This document shows positions 17,268 to 26,379 of a DNA stretch of 64,000 bases, piece after piece. Below the pieces are notes generated by a model, which saw nothing but the letters and a program-made list of their open reading frames with translations, was not told the origin of the DNA and did not search any database. Position 1 is the first letter of the stretch. Every line of letters starts with the position of its first letter. The position numbers were made by a program, and so were the translations under genes. The DNA is from Lachnospiraceae bacterium (GTDB lineage: Bacteria; Bacillota; Clostridia; Lachnospirales; Lachnospiraceae): NCBI GenBank assembly GCA_017617545.1, contig JAFZVZ010000014.1:1-64000 (forward strand), written 5' to 3'.

Positions 17268-17340
17268 CTCGGAAGACGCTGCTGTGACAGTGTATCCCGG
17301 GAGCCTGCGGCAACGCAGGAATGCGCAGTGGAGGTTATAT

Positions 17341-17856
17341 ATGGACTGGCGTGACGATATGTTCCGTGTCGGCATCTATGTCAACACGCACGGAGTGAGA
17401 GGCGAGATCAAGCTGCTGCCGACGACGGATGATGTGAACCGGTTTCACAAGGATCTGCCGCTGGTGCTGGACACCGGCAAGGAGCCTGTGCCGGTGACGG
17501 TATCCTCGGTAAAATTCTTCAAAAACATGGTCATCCTGGGCTTCCGCGAGTTCCCGGACATTAACGCGATCGAAAAATACAAGGGCTGCGATGTGCTTGT
17601 ATCGCGGGAGCACGCGATCCCGCTCGAGGAGGGCGAATACTACGTGAGCGACCTCATCGGCTGTGAGGTTGTTGAGGAGGACGGGACCGTCTTCGGTGAG
17701 CTCACGGACGTGATGACGACCGGGGCCAACGATGTCTACATCGTGAAGTCGAAGACTGGCAAAGAGGTCCTTCTTCCGGTGATCCCGGACTGTATCAAGA
17801 ATGTGGATATCGAGAACAAAAAGATCACGGTGTATCTGATGCCGGGGCTTTTGTAA
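17341..17856 (+). CDS. rimM: Ribosome maturation factor RimM
   Basis: RimM assists assembly of the 30S head around S19. The 171 residues contain the N-terminal RimM barrel (VGIYVNTHGVRGEIKLLPTTD) and the C-terminal PRC barrel (YYVSDLIGCEVVEEDG, VLLPVIPDCIKNVDIENKKITV). The ATG at 17341 has GGAGG six bases upstream. The same frame is open back to 17245, but that stretch overlaps the terminator hairpin and has no RimM similarity. trmD follows after 13 bases. Confidence 0.95.
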   Translation: MDWRDDMFRVGIYVNTHGVRGEIKLLPTTDDVNRFHKDLPLVLDTGKEPVPVTVSSVKFFKNMVILGFREFPDINAIEKYKGCDVLVSREHAIPLEEGEYYVSDLIGCEVVEEDGTVFGELTDVMTTGANDVYIVKSKTGKEVLLPVIPDCIKNVDIENKKITVYLMPGLL

Positions 17857-17869
17857 AACAGGTGGCGAT

Positions 17870-18679
17870 ATGAAGTTTCATGTTATGACATTGTTTCCGG
17901 AGATGGTTGAGCAGGGGCTGCACACGAGCATCCTCGGACGCGCCATGGATGCAGGGATCATCAGCGTGAATACGGTCAACATCCGCGATTACTCGGAGGA
18001 CAAGCACCGCCACGTCGACGACTATCCGTACGGCGGCGGGGCCGGCATGGTCATGGCTGCGGAGCCGATCGCCAAGTGCTATGAGGCGATCACGGGAACG
18101 TCCCTGCCCGCGGGAGAGAACGGCGGTGACGGTGTTTCGGAAAATGAGGCACAGGCCGTTGCGTCAAAGCGCACCCGCGTTGTCTACCTCACGCCGTGGG
18201 GGCGCGTCTTCAACCAGGATATGGCGAAGGAGTTTGCCGCGGAGGAGGAACTTATTTTCCTCTGCGGTCACTATGAGGGCGTGGATGAGCGCATTCTCGA
18301 GGAGATCGTCACGGATTATGTCTCCATCGGCGATTACGTGCTCTCGGGCGGCGAGCTGCCCGCGATGGTCATGATCGACGCGATCGCGCGCATGGTGCCG
18401 GGCGTTCTCACGAACGAGGAGAGCGGCGAGACCGAGAGCTTTATGAACGGGCTTCTCGAGTACCCGCAGTATACGAGACCGGAGACATGGAACGGCAAGG
18501 CGGTGCCGGAGGTGCTGCTGAGCGGCCACCACGCGAAGATCGCGGAGTGGCGCATGCAGAGGTCCATCGACCGCACGGTGCAGTACCGTCCGGAGCTGAT
18601 GGACGGCGTTGAGCTCGATAAAAAGAGCGCAAAATACTATAAGGAGCTTCTTGCTTCCCGTAAGAAGGAAGAAGAATAG
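17870..18679 (+). CDS. trmD: tRNA (guanine37-N1)-methyltransferase
   Basis: TrmD makes m1G37 in tRNAs that read CNN and certain other codons, preventing frameshifts. Length is 269 residues. The trefoil-knot SAM site shows [19 protein letters not shown] and [12 protein letters not shown], and the interdomain region has [15 protein letters not shown] loop at about residues 77-101 ([16 protein letters not shown]) is somewhat longer than in well-known relatives. It is the normal third partner of rimM in the S16 operon and is separated from rplS by a promoter. Confidence 0.97.
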   Translation: MKFHVMTLFPEMVEQGLHTSILGRAMDAGIISVNTVNIRDYSEDKHRHVDDYPYGGGAGMVMAAEPIAKCYEAITGTSLPAGENGGDGVSENEAQAVASKRTRVVYLTPWGRVFNQDMAKEFAAEEELIFLCGHYEGVDERILEEIVTDYVSIGDYVLSGGELPAMVMIDAIARMVPGVLTNEESGETESFMNGLLEYPQYTRPETWNGKAVPEVLLSGHHAKIAEWRMQRSIDRTVQYRPELMDGVELDKKSAKYYKELLASRKKEEE

Positions 18680-18698
18680 CAAGTTGTGAAAATAAGAC

Positions 18699-18727
18699 TT
18701 GCATTTTACGGATGGGTATGGTATATT
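18699..18727 (+). promoter_or_regulatory. Promoter for rplS
   Basis: TTGCAT (18699-18704), 17-base spacer, TATATT (18722-18727). It leaves a leader of about 75 bases before the ATG at 18811, so L19 can be expressed apart from trmD. Confidence 0.7.
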
Positions 18728-18810
18728 TGATACCCGTGAGACGCGATGTTCCGCTGTGCCGAGAGGGTCGGCAGTATGAAGACCGCAAGATTTTGAAGGA
18801 GGTCAAAAAC

Positions 18811-19164
18811 ATGACAGACAAGGAGTACATGGAATCTCTTGAGAAAGAGAACATGAAGGAAAAAGTTGACGATTTCAACGTCGGTGACACGGTTCGCGTT
18901 ATGTCGAAGGTTAAGGAAGGCAACCGCGAGCGTACCCAGGCTTTTGAGGGCGTTGTGATCAAGAGACAGAACGGCGGCGTTCATGAGACGTTCACCGTGC
19001 GCAAGAACTCGAACGGCTGCGGCGTTGAGAAGACCTGGCCGCTGCATTCCCCGATCCTGGAGAGCGTCACCGTGATCCGTCGCGGTAAGGTTCGCCGTGC
19101 AAGACTTACGTATCTCCGCGAGAGAACCGGTAAGGCTGCTAAGGTTAAGGAAGTTATGAGATAA
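18811..19164 (+). CDS. rplS: 50S ribosomal protein L19
   Basis: L19 sits at the subunit interface of the large subunit. The 117 residues begin [14 protein letters not shown] and include [25 protein letters not shown] and the closing [25 protein letters not shown]. The ATG at 18811 follows a perfect AAGGAGG; an in-frame ATG at 18712 would add 33 unrelated residues and overlaps the promoter. It ends at a strong terminator. Confidence 0.98.
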   Translation: MTDKEYMESLEKENMKEKVDDFNVGDTVRVMSKVKEGNRERTQAFEGVVIKRQNGGVHETFTVRKNSNGCGVEKTWPLHSPILESVTVIRRGKVRRARLTYLRERTGKAAKVKEVMR

Positions 19165-19183
19165 TTGCCTGAAACGAAGATCG

Positions 19184-19214
19184 GCGCGTCCGCATGATTG
19201 CGGGCGCGCTTTTT
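19184..19214 (+). terminator. Intrinsic terminator of rplS
   Basis: GCGCGTCCGC (19184-19193) and GCGGGCGCGC (19200-19209) form a 10-bp stem with one G-U pair, then TTTTT. Confidence 0.9.
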
Positions 19215-19260
19215 CTGTGTGGAATCGCGTCTTTCAAGCGGTTTTTTTATCGTTGTTTTA

Positions 19261-19289
19261 TTGAATACCGGCGGCTTTTTTGGTATACT
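19261..19289 (+). promoter_or_regulatory. Promoter for lepB and following genes
   Basis: TTGAAT (19261-19266), 17-base spacer, TATACT (19284-19289), 50 bases before the GTG start at 19339. Confidence 0.78.
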
Positions 19290-19338
19290 TTCGTATAAGT
19301 GGGATTGTGTGCCCAAATGGGCGGAAGGAAGTGGTTCA

Positions 19339-19932
19339 GTGGCGGAACGGTACGATTTTACGCACGCGGAGCGCAAGGAAAAAATCATTCGCATCTGTAT
19401 CAGCACAGGCATATGGATCGTGTCGGTTGCCGCCGTGATCGCGCTGGCGTGGCTGGTCATATACCTGTCCATCGAGAAGACGACGATGGTGGACGCGTCC
19501 ATGGAGCCGACGCTCAAGCAGGACGACCGGATCGTGATCGACAAGCTGACGTATCGGATCCGGGATCCGCAGCGGAATGATATCATTGTGTTCCGGCAGG
19601 GAGACAGTGAGCACAGCTTTTACAACATAAAAAGGGTCATCGGACTTCCCGGTGAGAAGGTTCGTATCTCGGAGGGTGTCGTGTACATCAACGGGTCGGC
19701 GATCGAGGAATATGCCAATGTGGAAAATATGATCCTGCCCGGTCTTGCGAACTATGAGATCACGCTGGGTGAGGATGAGTATTTTGTGCTCGGGGACGCG
19801 AGAAACAACTCGGAGGACAGTCGTTACGCGACGGTCGGCAACGTGAAGCGCTCGGAGATCATCGGACGGGCATGGATCCGCACGAACAAGTTCGGATTCG
19901 TGAACAGTCTGAACCAGAAACAGGAAAACTGA
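19339..19932 (+). CDS. lepB: Signal peptidase I
   Basis: This membrane protease cleaves signal peptides of exported proteins. The 197 residues have one N-terminal membrane segment (about 24-44) and the catalytic dyad S54 (DASMEPTL) and K98 (NIKRVIGLPGE). The box FVLGDARNNSEDSR is also present. I chose the GTG at 19339, preceded by GAAGGAAG. The frame stays open further upstream, to 19198, but that part overlaps the rplS terminator and the lepB promoter. It is a short Gram-positive type. Confidence 0.93.
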   Translation: MAERYDFTHAERKEKIIRICISTGIWIVSVAAVIALAWLVIYLSIEKTTMVDASMEPTLKQDDRIVIDKLTYRIRDPQRNDIIVFRQGDSEHSFYNIKRVIGLPGEKVRISEGVVYINGSAIEEYANVENMILPGLANYEITLGEDEYFVLGDARNNSEDSRYATVGNVKRSEIIGRAWIRTNKFGFVNSLNQKQEN

Positions 19933-19975
19933 GACACCCATTTTCCGAACAATTAGAAACAGTTGAGACAGTGGT

Positions 19976-20851
19976 ATGAGTGATACGAAAGAGAAAATCA
20001 TAAACTGGTATCCCGGTCATATGGCGAAGGCCAGGCGGCAGATGCAGGAGGACATGAAGGTCATCGATGTCGTCGTGGAGCTTGTCGACGCGAGGATCCC
20101 GTACAGCAGTAAAAACCCGGATGTCGACGCGATCGCGGGCGGCAAATCGCGGGTGCTTCTGCTGAACAAGGCCGACATGGCCGACCCCGCGGTCACAGCG
20201 CTTTGGAAGGCGCACTATGAGAGCAAGGGGTTCGTTGTCGCGGCGATCGATGCGCGCGTCGGCAACGGTCTGAAGACCGTCAGCGAGTGCATCACGACCG
20301 CGTGTAAGGAGAAGATCGAGCGCGACCGCAGCAGGGGCATTCTGAACCGTCCGCTGCGCGCGATGATCGTAGGTATTCCGAATGTCGGCAAATCGACCTT
20401 CATCAACAGCTTTGCCGGCAAGGCTGTCGCGAAGACGGGCAACAAACCGGGCGTCACGAAGGGCAGACAGTGGATCCGCCTGAACAAGCAGGTGGAGCTT
20501 CTGGATACGCCGGGTATCTTGTGGCCGAAGTTTGAGAGCGCGGAGGTCGGACGACGGATCGCGTGGATCGGTTCGGTCAACGACCAGATCCTGATCACGA
20601 CCGAGATGGCAGAGCAGCTTCTTGTCTTCCTGACGGACACGTATCCCGGAGCCGTCAGCGGCTACTACGGCATCGATGAGGCGGCGGAGGACGGTCCCGA
20701 GCGGGGCGCTGAGCTTCTGGCGCGCATCGCGGCGCGGAGAGGGTGCCTTCGGAAGGGCGGGGAGCCTGATCTGGAGCGCGCGGCATCCATGGTGACGGAC
20801 GATTTCCGAAGCGTCCGGATCGGAAGGATCTCGCTGGAGCGCCCGCAGTAA
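19976..20851 (+). CDS. rbgA: Ribosome biogenesis GTPase RbgA (YlqF)
   Basis: RbgA promotes a late step of 50S subunit assembly. The 291-residue protein has circularly permuted GTPase motifs: G4 (N64-K-A-D67) comes before G1 (GIPNVGKST, about 133-141) and G3 (DTPG). The start INWYPGHMAKARRQM is typical of YlqF. It sits between lepB and rnhB as in Bacillus. The ribosome-binding site is weak (GAGACAGTGG). Confidence 0.95.
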   Translation: MSDTKEKIINWYPGHMAKARRQMQEDMKVIDVVVELVDARIPYSSKNPDVDAIAGGKSRVLLLNKADMADPAVTALWKAHYESKGFVVAAIDARVGNGLKTVSECITTACKEKIERDRSRGILNRPLRAMIVGIPNVGKSTFINSFAGKAVAKTGNKPGVTKGRQWIRLNKQVELLDTPGILWPKFESAEVGRRIAWIGSVNDQILITTEMAEQLLVFLTDTYPGAVSGYYGIDEAAEDGPERGAELLARIAARRGCLRKGGEPDLERAASMVTDDFRSVRIGRISLERPQ

Positions 20852-20884
20852 GAATCACTATGTGACAATGTCCACGGAGGAATT

Positions 20885-21649
20885 ATGGAGTCGATTTCCG
20901 TCATCAGAGAAACGATCAAAGCCTGCCCGGAGGAGCAGCTGGATGCGCTGCTTGCAACCTATGCGGAGGACCCGCGCGCCGGCGTGCAGAGCCTTGTCAC
21001 ATCGGGAAGAAAGAGGGCGGAGGCATACCGCAGGGAACTGGCCCGCACGGAGGAGATGTGGCACTACGAGCGCCTGTATCCGGACCGTCGCTACATCGGC
21101 GGGATCGACGAGGTCGGTCGCGGACCGCTGGCGGGACCGGTTGTGGCAGCGTGCGTGATCCTGCCGAAGGACTGCGGTCTTTTGTACATCAACGATTCCA
21201 AGCAGCTCACGGAGAAGAAGCGAGAGGAGCTGTATGACAGCATTCTGTCGGAGGCTGTCTCCGTCGGGATCGGTGTTGTGTCCCACGAGGTAATCGACGA
21301 GATCAACATTTTACAGGCAACATTCCGCGCCATGCGCGAAGCGATCGATATGATGGAGACGAAGCCGGATCAGATCCTTGTGGATGCCGTGCACATTCCC
21401 GGGATCGCGATCCCTCAGCGGGGGATCATCAAGGGCGACGCCAAATCGATCAGCATCGCTGCGGCAAGCATCGTCGCGAAGGTGACAAGGGACCGCATGA
21501 TGGTCGCGATGGACGAGAAGTACCCGGGCTACGGCTTCGCAGGCAACAAGGGCTACGGTTCCGCGGAGCATATTCAGGCGATCCGCGAGAAGGGCCCGTG
21601 CGAGATCCACAGGAGGTCGTTTATCCACGCCTTTATCGAGGAGCAGTGA
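20885..21649 (+). CDS. rnhB: Ribonuclease HII
   Basis: This enzyme nicks RNA-DNA hybrids at single ribonucleotides left in DNA. The 254 residues include an N-terminal extension of about 65 residues as in Bacillus RnhB, then the catalytic core starting GGIDEVGRGPLAGP with D75 and E76. Further landmarks are ILVDAVHIPG, GDAKSISIAAASIVAKVTRD and YGFAGNKGYGSAEH. CGGAGGAATT precedes the ATG. A second, type I, RNase H gene lies at 34727. Confidence 0.96.
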   Translation: MESISVIRETIKACPEEQLDALLATYAEDPRAGVQSLVTSGRKRAEAYRRELARTEEMWHYERLYPDRRYIGGIDEVGRGPLAGPVVAACVILPKDCGLLYINDSKQLTEKKREELYDSILSEAVSVGIGVVSHEVIDEINILQATFRAMREAIDMMETKPDQILVDAVHIPGIAIPQRGIIKGDAKSISIAAASIVAKVTRDRMMVAMDEKYPGYGFAGNKGYGSAEHIQAIREKGPCEIHRRSFIHAFIEEQ

Positions 21650-21711
21650 GAGAACCGCTGCTTCCAGTGGAATGGCAGTAAAGGTGTTTCGGGTGTTTGG
21701 GGGAGAAGCAT

Positions 21712-22053
21712 ATGAATAAACGGACAGTGGGCTCGGACAATGAAGAGCGGGCCGTGCTGTATCTGCAGAAACAGGGATATGTGCCGCTGATGCAGAACTA
21801 CAGATGCTTCTGCGGCGAAGTCGATATTGTTGCGAAGGAGAGCGGCGACCTTGTGTTCGCCGAAGTCAAATACCGCCGCACGCAGGAGTACGGACTGCCG
21901 GAGCAGGCGGTCGACGCGCGCAAGCAGGCGAAGATCCGCAGGGTTGCGATGTGCTATCTGAAGGAGCATAAGCTTCCGACGGACACGGACATCCGCTTCG
22001 ACGTGGTGGCCATGGATGAGCGTGAGATCCGGTTGTACCGGAACGCATTCTGA
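21712..22053 (+). CDS. YraN/UPF0102-family predicted endonuclease
   Basis: This 113-residue protein has the UPF0102 signature: GSDNEERAVLYLQKQGY, the nuclease-like NYRCFCGEVDIVAKE and FAEVKYRR (D/ExK core), and IRRVAMCYL. It is related to archaeal Holliday junction resolvases, but its cellular role is unsettled. The ATG at 21712 with GGGGAGAAG upstream is preferred over an in-frame TTG at 21697. Its place after rnhB is conserved in many bacteria. Confidence 0.9.
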   Translation: MNKRTVGSDNEERAVLYLQKQGYVPLMQNYRCFCGEVDIVAKESGDLVFAEVKYRRTQEYGLPEQAVDARKQAKIRRVAMCYLKEHKLPTDTDIRFDVVAMDEREIRLYRNAF

Positions 22054-22114
22054 AAGTGTAACGCACGGGCGTACGGTGATGGTTACGCCAGGACGGAAGA
22101 ACAATGAGGTGACG

Positions 22115-22954
22115 ATGGACGGATATATCATAACGGAACCGTTGAACAACGGCGTTGAGGTTGTGCAGTTTCCGGCATTTGCGGAATTTCCCGAGTTGGT
22201 GCACGCATTTTCCACACGCAAGGGCGGCGTGAGCACAGGGCACTGCGCGACGATGAATTTCCGGTTCGGATTGGGTGACGAGGATGCTAACGTGCGGGAA
22301 AATTACCGCAGGATCTTCGAGGTGCTCGGCATTCCGGAAGGCGCGGAGGTGTGGACGGCGCAGACGCATACGACCAACGTCCGTGTGGCGACGGCGGAGG
22401 ACCGCGGCACGGGCCTTGTGAGAGAGGTGCCGTACAAGGATGTTGACGGGCTTGTGACGGATGTGCCCTGGCTTGCCCTCACGGTCTTTTCCTCGGACTG
22501 CGTGCCGGTGTATCTCTATGACCCGGTGCGGAAGGCCATCGGCGTGTGCCATGCCGGATGGCGCGGAACGGTCGGCGGGATCTCCGCGAAGACGGCGGAG
22601 CTGATGCGGGATACCTACGGCTGTAACCCGGCGAATATTCATGCGGTCATCGGACCTTCCATCGGACCGGAGTGCTTCGAGGTCGGAGAGGAAGTTGCGG
22701 AAGAGTTTGCGAAGGCGTTCGGTGAGAGTGTGATCCTGCGCGGAGAAAGCGCGGGAACGCAGAGCGAACCGGTCAAGCCGCATGTGGACCTCTGGCTTGC
22801 CAACAAGCTTTCCCTGATGAGCGCGGGACTTTCGGAGGAGCATGTGTCCGTGTGCGGACTGTGCACCATGTGCTACCCGGATGTCGTATTTTCCCACCGC
22901 GCGAGCGCAGGGAAGAGGGGAAGCAACGCAGGCTTTTTGATGATGAAGGAGTGA
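22115..22954 (+). CDS. Laccase-domain protein PgeF/YfiH family
   Basis: This 279-residue protein belongs to the YfiH/LACC1 family, reported to act as purine nucleoside phosphorylase/adenosine deaminase and, in E. coli PgeF, in peptidoglycan quality control. The metal-binding residues appear in WTAQTHTTNV, SSDCVPVYLYD and GVCHAGWRGTVGGI. SIGPECFEVGEEV and GLCTMCYPDVVFSHR complete the family pattern. The ATG at 22115 follows GAGGTG; the frame is open back to 22016 but overlaps the preceding gene. The in vivo substrate is not decided by sequence. Confidence 0.9.
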   Translation: MDGYIITEPLNNGVEVVQFPAFAEFPELVHAFSTRKGGVSTGHCATMNFRFGLGDEDANVRENYRRIFEVLGIPEGAEVWTAQTHTTNVRVATAEDRGTGLVREVPYKDVDGLVTDVPWLALTVFSSDCVPVYLYDPVRKAIGVCHAGWRGTVGGISAKTAELMRDTYGCNPANIHAVIGPSIGPECFEVGEEVAEEFAKAFGESVILRGESAGTQSEPVKPHVDLWLANKLSLMSAGLSEEHVSVCGLCTMCYPDVVFSHRASAGKRGSNAGFLMMKE

Positions 22955-23038
22955 CGCTGACACGGAACCCCTGATGCAGGGAGAGGTCGGCGAAAATACC
23001 GGACCGGCAACAGATCGGTCAATTTCGGAGTATGAGCT

Positions 23039-24364
23039 ATGAATCATGAGCACACCATCGTGGATGTCATCAAAGGCAGTCCGGCTTGGAAAGCAGGGCT
23101 CCGCAAGGGTGACCGTCTCGTCACGCTGAACGGGCGTGCGATCATCGATGTGCTCGATTTCCGCTTCGAGGAGGAGGAAACCCGCATCACGATCGGGTTT
23201 GTCCGCGATGGGGAGGAACAGGAGGTCATGGTCCGAAAGGGAGAGTACGATGAGCTCGGTCTCGTCTTCGCCGAATCCCTGATGGATGATTACCGTTCCT
23301 GCCACAACGACTGTGTGTTTTGCTTTATCCGGCAGCTGCCTCCGGGCATGCGCGAAACACTGTATTTTAAGGATGATGACACGCGTCTGTCGTTTCTGCA
23401 GGGAAACTACGTGACGCTTACGAATGTCTCGGATGAGGAGCTTGAGCGAATTTGCTTCTACAAGCTCTCCCCGATGAATGTATCGGTGCACACGACGAAC
23501 CCGGAGCTGCGTTGTAAAATGCTTCACAACCGTTTCGCGGGTACGATCGTCGAGAAGATGCGGCGCCTGAAGAAGGCGGATATCACGATGAACGGTCAGA
23601 TTGTGCTTGTGCCGGGATACAATGACGGCGAAGAGCTGGAAAAGACGATCCACGATCTCACGGAGTTTCTGCCGAATTTGCAGAGCTTGAGCGTCGTGCC
23701 GGTGGGGATCACAAAGTACCGAGACAATCTCCCGAAGATCCGCACATTTTCCGCGGAGGAAGCGCGCGAGGTCATCGGGATCATCCGCAAATGGCAGCAG
23801 ATCTGCCTGCAATATTTTGACACGAGATTCGTATACGCCTCGGATGAGTGGTTCCTCACAGCTGGTGAGCCGATGCCCTCGGAGGATGAGTACGAGGGGT
23901 ACCCGCAGATCGAGAACGGCGTCGGTATGGTTCGGTCCCTGACCGAGGAGGTCGAGTGGGAGCTTGAGGATCGGGAGGGAGACGACCGGGTGCACGAGGC
24001 GACGATCGCTACGGGCGTTTTGATCGCACCGACCATCAGGAATCTGGTTGAGCGTGTGAAGACGATCTACCCGAATCTGCGGTGTGAGGTCATCCCGATC
24101 GTCAACCATTTCTTCGGGGAGACGATTACGGTTTCAGGGCTTCTGACAGGACAGGATATCATTGAGCAGATGAAGGGTCAGGAGATCCGCGGAAGACTGA
24201 TCCTGCCGGAGAATCTGCTCCGCAGCGGGGAGGATGTTCTGCTTGACGACCTCACCGTTTCAGACATCGAAAATGCTTTACAAACACGGGTGCGTATAGT
24301 AAAATCTGAAGGATATGATTTTGTGGAATCGCTCGTGGAAGAAGGAGATAACGACGAGATATGA
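23039..24364 (+). CDS. PDZ-radical SAM-type protein with DUF512
   Basis: This 441-residue protein has an N-terminal PDZ-like domain (VIKGSPAWKAGLRKGDRLVTLNG). A CX3CX2C cluster (CHNDCVFCFI, near residue 87) is of the kind that binds the radical-SAM 4Fe-4S centre, and a C-terminal DUF512 region (about 220-425) follows. Relatives occur directly before der (engA) in many Clostridia and Cyanobacteria, as here, where its stop overlaps the der start (ATGA). The reaction is unknown; I infer a link to translation or ribosome assembly only from the conserved neighbourhood. Confidence 0.88.
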   Translation: MNHEHTIVDVIKGSPAWKAGLRKGDRLVTLNGRAIIDVLDFRFEEEETRITIGFVRDGEEQEVMVRKGEYDELGLVFAESLMDDYRSCHNDCVFCFIRQLPPGMRETLYFKDDDTRLSFLQGNYVTLTNVSDEELERICFYKLSPMNVSVHTTNPELRCKMLHNRFAGTIVEKMRRLKKADITMNGQIVLVPGYNDGEELEKTIHDLTEFLPNLQSLSVVPVGITKYRDNLPKIRTFSAEEAREVIGIIRKWQQICLQYFDTRFVYASDEWFLTAGEPMPSEDEYEGYPQIENGVGMVRSLTEEVEWELEDREGDDRVHEATIATGVLIAPTIRNLVERVKTIYPNLRCEVIPIVNHFFGETITVSGLLTGQDIIEQMKGQEIRGRLILPENLLRSGEDVLLDDLTVSDIENALQTRVRIVKSEGYDFVESLVEEGDNDEI

Positions 24365-25689
24365 GTAAGCCGATTGTGGCGATCGTGGGTCGCCCGAACG
24401 TAGGAAAATCGACTTTGTTTAACGCGATTGCCGGAGAGCAGATCAGCATCGTCCAGGACAATCCGGGTGTGACGCGGGATCGCATCTATGCCGATGCGGT
24501 CTGGCTGAACTATGCCTTTACGATGGTGGATACCGGAGGTATCGAGCCTGACACGAAGGACGCGATGCTGAAGCATATGCGTGAGCAGGCGGAGATCGCT
24601 ATCGCCTCGGCGGATGTGATCGTCTTCGTGACGGATGTCCGCGAGGGTCTGGTCGACTCGGACGGAAAGGTTGCGGACATGCTGCGCCGTTCCGGAAAGC
24701 CTGTTGTTTTGTGTGTGAACAAGGTGGACAGCTTCAGCAAATATGAGGCTGACGTCTATGAATTTTACAACCTGGGGATCGGGGATCCGATCCCGGTTTC
24801 CGCGTCCTCGAGGCTCGGTTTCGGCGAGCTTCTTGACGAGGTGGTGAAACATTTTCCGGAGAGCGCCGCAGGCGAGGAGGAGGACACGAGACCGAAGGTG
24901 GCCATCGTCGGTAAGCCCAACGTCGGCAAATCCTCCATCGTCAACAAACTCATCGGCGAGAACCGCGTCATCGTCTCGGACATCGCGGGAACAACGCGTG
25001 ACGCGATCGATACGACGGTCACGTACAATCACAAGGAATATGTGTTCATCGATACCGCGGGACTTCGCCGCAAGGCGAAGATCACCGAGGAGATCGAGCA
25101 CTACAGCGTCATCCGCACGGTTGCCGCGGTGGAGCGCTGCGATGTCGCCGTGGTCGTGATCGATGCACAGGAGGGCGTGACGGAGCAGGACGCGAAGATT
25201 GCCGGTATCGCGCATGAGCGCGGCAAGGGCATTATCATCGCGGTCAACAAGTGGGATGCGATCGAGAAGGACGACAAGACCATCTACGAGCACCGCAACC
25301 GCATCCGCGAGATCCTCTCGTTCATTCCGTACGCGGATATCGTGTTTGTGTCCGCGCTCACGGGACAGCGTCTTCCGAAGCTGTTCGACGAGATCGAGAA
25401 GGTCATCGAGAACCAGAACAAGCGGATCGGTACGGGCGTTCTGAATGAGATCATGATGGAGGCTACCGTGCTGCAGCAGCCGCCGTCGGACAAGGGACGC
25501 CGCCTCAAGCTGTTCTACGTGACGCAGGTTGCGGTCAAGCCGCCGACCTTTGTCATCTTCGTGAACGACAAGGACCTGATGCATTTTTCGTACACGAGAT
25601 ATATCGAAAACAAATTCCGCGAGGCGTTCGGGTTTGAGGGAACTTCGCTCAAGTTCCTCATCCGTGAGCGCAACGAGGATAAGAACTGA
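24361..25689 (+). CDS. der: Ribosome-associated GTPase Der (EngA)
   Basis: Der is an essential assembly factor of the 50S subunit. The 442 residues hold two tandem GTPase domains, with P-loops GRPNVGKST (near residue 9) and GKPNVGKSS (near residue 185). G3 motifs DTGG and DTAG and G4 motifs NKVD and NKWD are present, followed by a C-terminal KH-like domain (LKLFYVTQVAVKPPTFVIFVND). Translationally coupled to the upstream gene through ATGA and followed by plsY 20 bases later. Confidence 0.98.
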   Translation: MSKPIVAIVGRPNVGKSTLFNAIAGEQISIVQDNPGVTRDRIYADAVWLNYAFTMVDTGGIEPDTKDAMLKHMREQAEIAIASADVIVFVTDVREGLVDSDGKVADMLRRSGKPVVLCVNKVDSFSKYEADVYEFYNLGIGDPIPVSASSRLGFGELLDEVVKHFPESAAGEEEDTRPKVAIVGKPNVGKSSIVNKLIGENRVIVSDIAGTTRDAIDTTVTYNHKEYVFIDTAGLRRKAKITEEIEHYSVIRTVAAVERCDVAVVVIDAQEGVTEQDAKIAGIAHERGKGIIIAVNKWDAIEKDDKTIYEHRNRIREILSFIPYADIVFVSALTGQRLPKLFDEIEKVIENQNKRIGTGVLNEIMMEATVLQQPPSDKGRRLKLFYVTQVAVKPPTFVIFVNDKDLMHFSYTRYIENKFREAFGFEGTSLKFLIRERNEDKN

Positions 25690-25709
25690 TCGTTTGGGAG
25701 GAATCGGCT

Positions 25710-26378
25710 ATGCCGGTTAAGATTATTGTGTGTTTTATTGTCGGATATCTGTTCGGCAATCTTCAGACTGCATTTTTCATCGGCAAGGCGCACGGCATCG
25801 ACATCCGCCGCTACGGAAGCGGCAATGCGGGAACGACGAACGCGATGCGGACGCTCGGACGCAAGAGCGGAAGTCTTGTGTTCATCGGGGACCTGTTGAA
25901 GGTGCTGATCCCGGGAATGATCCTTCGCTACGCGATCTTTCCGGATGAACCGTACGTCATTTTGCTGTGCGAGATCCTCGGCTTCGGCGCGGTCATCGGA
26001 CACTGCTTCCCGTTCTGGATGCAGTTTAAGGGCGGCAAGGGGATCGCCGTCACGGCAGGCGCGATGCTCTGCGTGGACTGGCGGCTGATCGTGTTCACCG
26101 TCGTGTTTGCGCTGATCGTGTACGTCACAAAATATGTTTCCGTCGGCTCGCTTTTTGTCGTAGTGCTGTTCCCGACCTACATGGCCATCGTGTACCACGG
26201 CCATGAGTATTGGCTATGGATGGTGCTGGTAGCGTGCCTGTACACAATTTCCGGTGTGTACATGCATCGCGCGAACATCAAGCGTTTGTTGAACGGAACG
26301 GAAAATAAGATCGGTCATCACGTGCATGTGGAAGAAGCTTCCGCGGAGCATGCGGATGACGTCAAGGAGGAAAAGTAA
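25710..26378 (+). CDS. plsY: Acyl-phosphate glycerol-3-phosphate acyltransferase
   Basis: PlsY transfers an acyl group from acyl-phosphate to glycerol-3-phosphate in phospholipid synthesis. The 222 residues form about five membrane segments. The conserved loops are GSGNAGTTNAMRTLG and FWMQFKGGKGIA. A hydrophilic C-terminal tail of about 25 residues is longer than usual. The next gene, gpsA, makes its substrate glycerol-3-phosphate and starts directly after its stop. Confidence 0.96.
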   Translation: MPVKIIVCFIVGYLFGNLQTAFFIGKAHGIDIRRYGSGNAGTTNAMRTLGRKSGSLVFIGDLLKVLIPGMILRYAIFPDEPYVILLCEILGFGAVIGHCFPFWMQFKGGKGIAVTAGAMLCVDWRLIVFTVVFALIVYVTKYVSVGSLFVVVLFPTYMAIVYHGHEYWLWMVLVACLYTISGVYMHRANIKRLLNGTENKIGHHVHVEEASAEHADDVKEEK

Positions 26379-26379
26379 T

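Noticed and set aside
17245..17340. Longer rimM frame starting at 17245
   Set aside because: The extra N-terminus overlaps the terminator hairpin and has no RimM similarity; GGAGG before 17341 decides the start.
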